Positions 63,817-64,000 of a stretch of DNA of 64,000 nucleotides are shown piece after piece. This DNA comes from Aplysia californica (taxonomy: Eukaryota > Mollusca > Gastropoda > Aplysiida > Aplysiidae). Under the pieces are notes generated by a model. It did no database searches. It worked only from the letters and a program-made list of their open reading frames with translations, and was not told the origin of the DNA. The stretch is from assembly GCF_000002075.1 (NCBI RefSeq), contig NW_004797350.1, positions 142,358-206,357 on the forward strand, written 5' to 3'. Position 1 is the first letter of the stretch. Every line of letters begins with the position of its first letter. A program made the position numbers and the translations under genes.

Positions 63817-64000
63817 CTGCAAAAAGAAGAAAAAGACCCATTATCAAATAAAGCTCTAGAAAAAGTTAGTGCAACAACAGACTGTAGTATTGGTACATCA
63901 TGCAATGTAGTGAAATAATGTATTTGGTAATACATTAGTTTCAGATGAGTAGGCTATCATCGTCCATAATTAGAAGGACTTCCGTGAAAAGCGACCACTT

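Overview
The window is animal nuclear DNA: short coding exons (24-248 nt, one of 916 nt) with GT-AG boundaries, AT-rich introns full of microsatellites, and many LINE, SINE and DNA-transposon remnants. The protein style (C-type lectin, WxxW/CysD, von Willebrand D, C8, TIL, EGF) and the LINE types suggest a marine invertebrate, most likely a mollusc. That identification is an inference; nothing in the sequence fixes the species.

One gene dominates. It lies on the minus strand from about 63816 down to at least 270 and runs off the left edge, probably off the right edge too. I reconstructed 57 coding exons from splice sites, phase continuity and domain content, with no transcript data. Every junction I joined keeps one reading frame, giving 9,132 nt or about 3,040 codons. 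The protein is three tandem copies of one module: C-type lectin domain (CTLD) - WxxW - EGF-like - vWD - C8 - TIL - TIL-associated/VWC-like. Unit A is at 63816-47117, unit B at 45554-28913 (with an extra CTLD) and unit C at 28413-5635. A Pro/Thr/Ser-rich mucin segment is grafted into unit C. Two calcium-type EGF exons and an unfamiliar Cys-containing C-terminal region (3575-270) follow. It looks like a large secreted or extracellular adhesive, gel-forming glycoprotein of the zonadhesin / IgGFc-binding protein / gel-forming mucin kind, but I do not recognise this exact architecture.

The introns hold the mobile DNA. There is a 3.9-kb LINE with an 8-bp target duplication (14687-18617), a degraded mariner (23398-24469), a non-autonomous PIF/Harbinger-like element with a TTA duplication (7769-9338), and an RNase H-bearing LINE fragment (26550-27857). 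There are also five copies of a foldback/MITE-like family with terminal inverted repeats, several SINEs, LINE 3' tails and a dispersed repeat here called R1, which was the landing site for two other elements. A sequencing gap (N, 52082-52250) sits inside a triplet microsatellite. I found no convincing second protein-coding host gene and no RNA gene.
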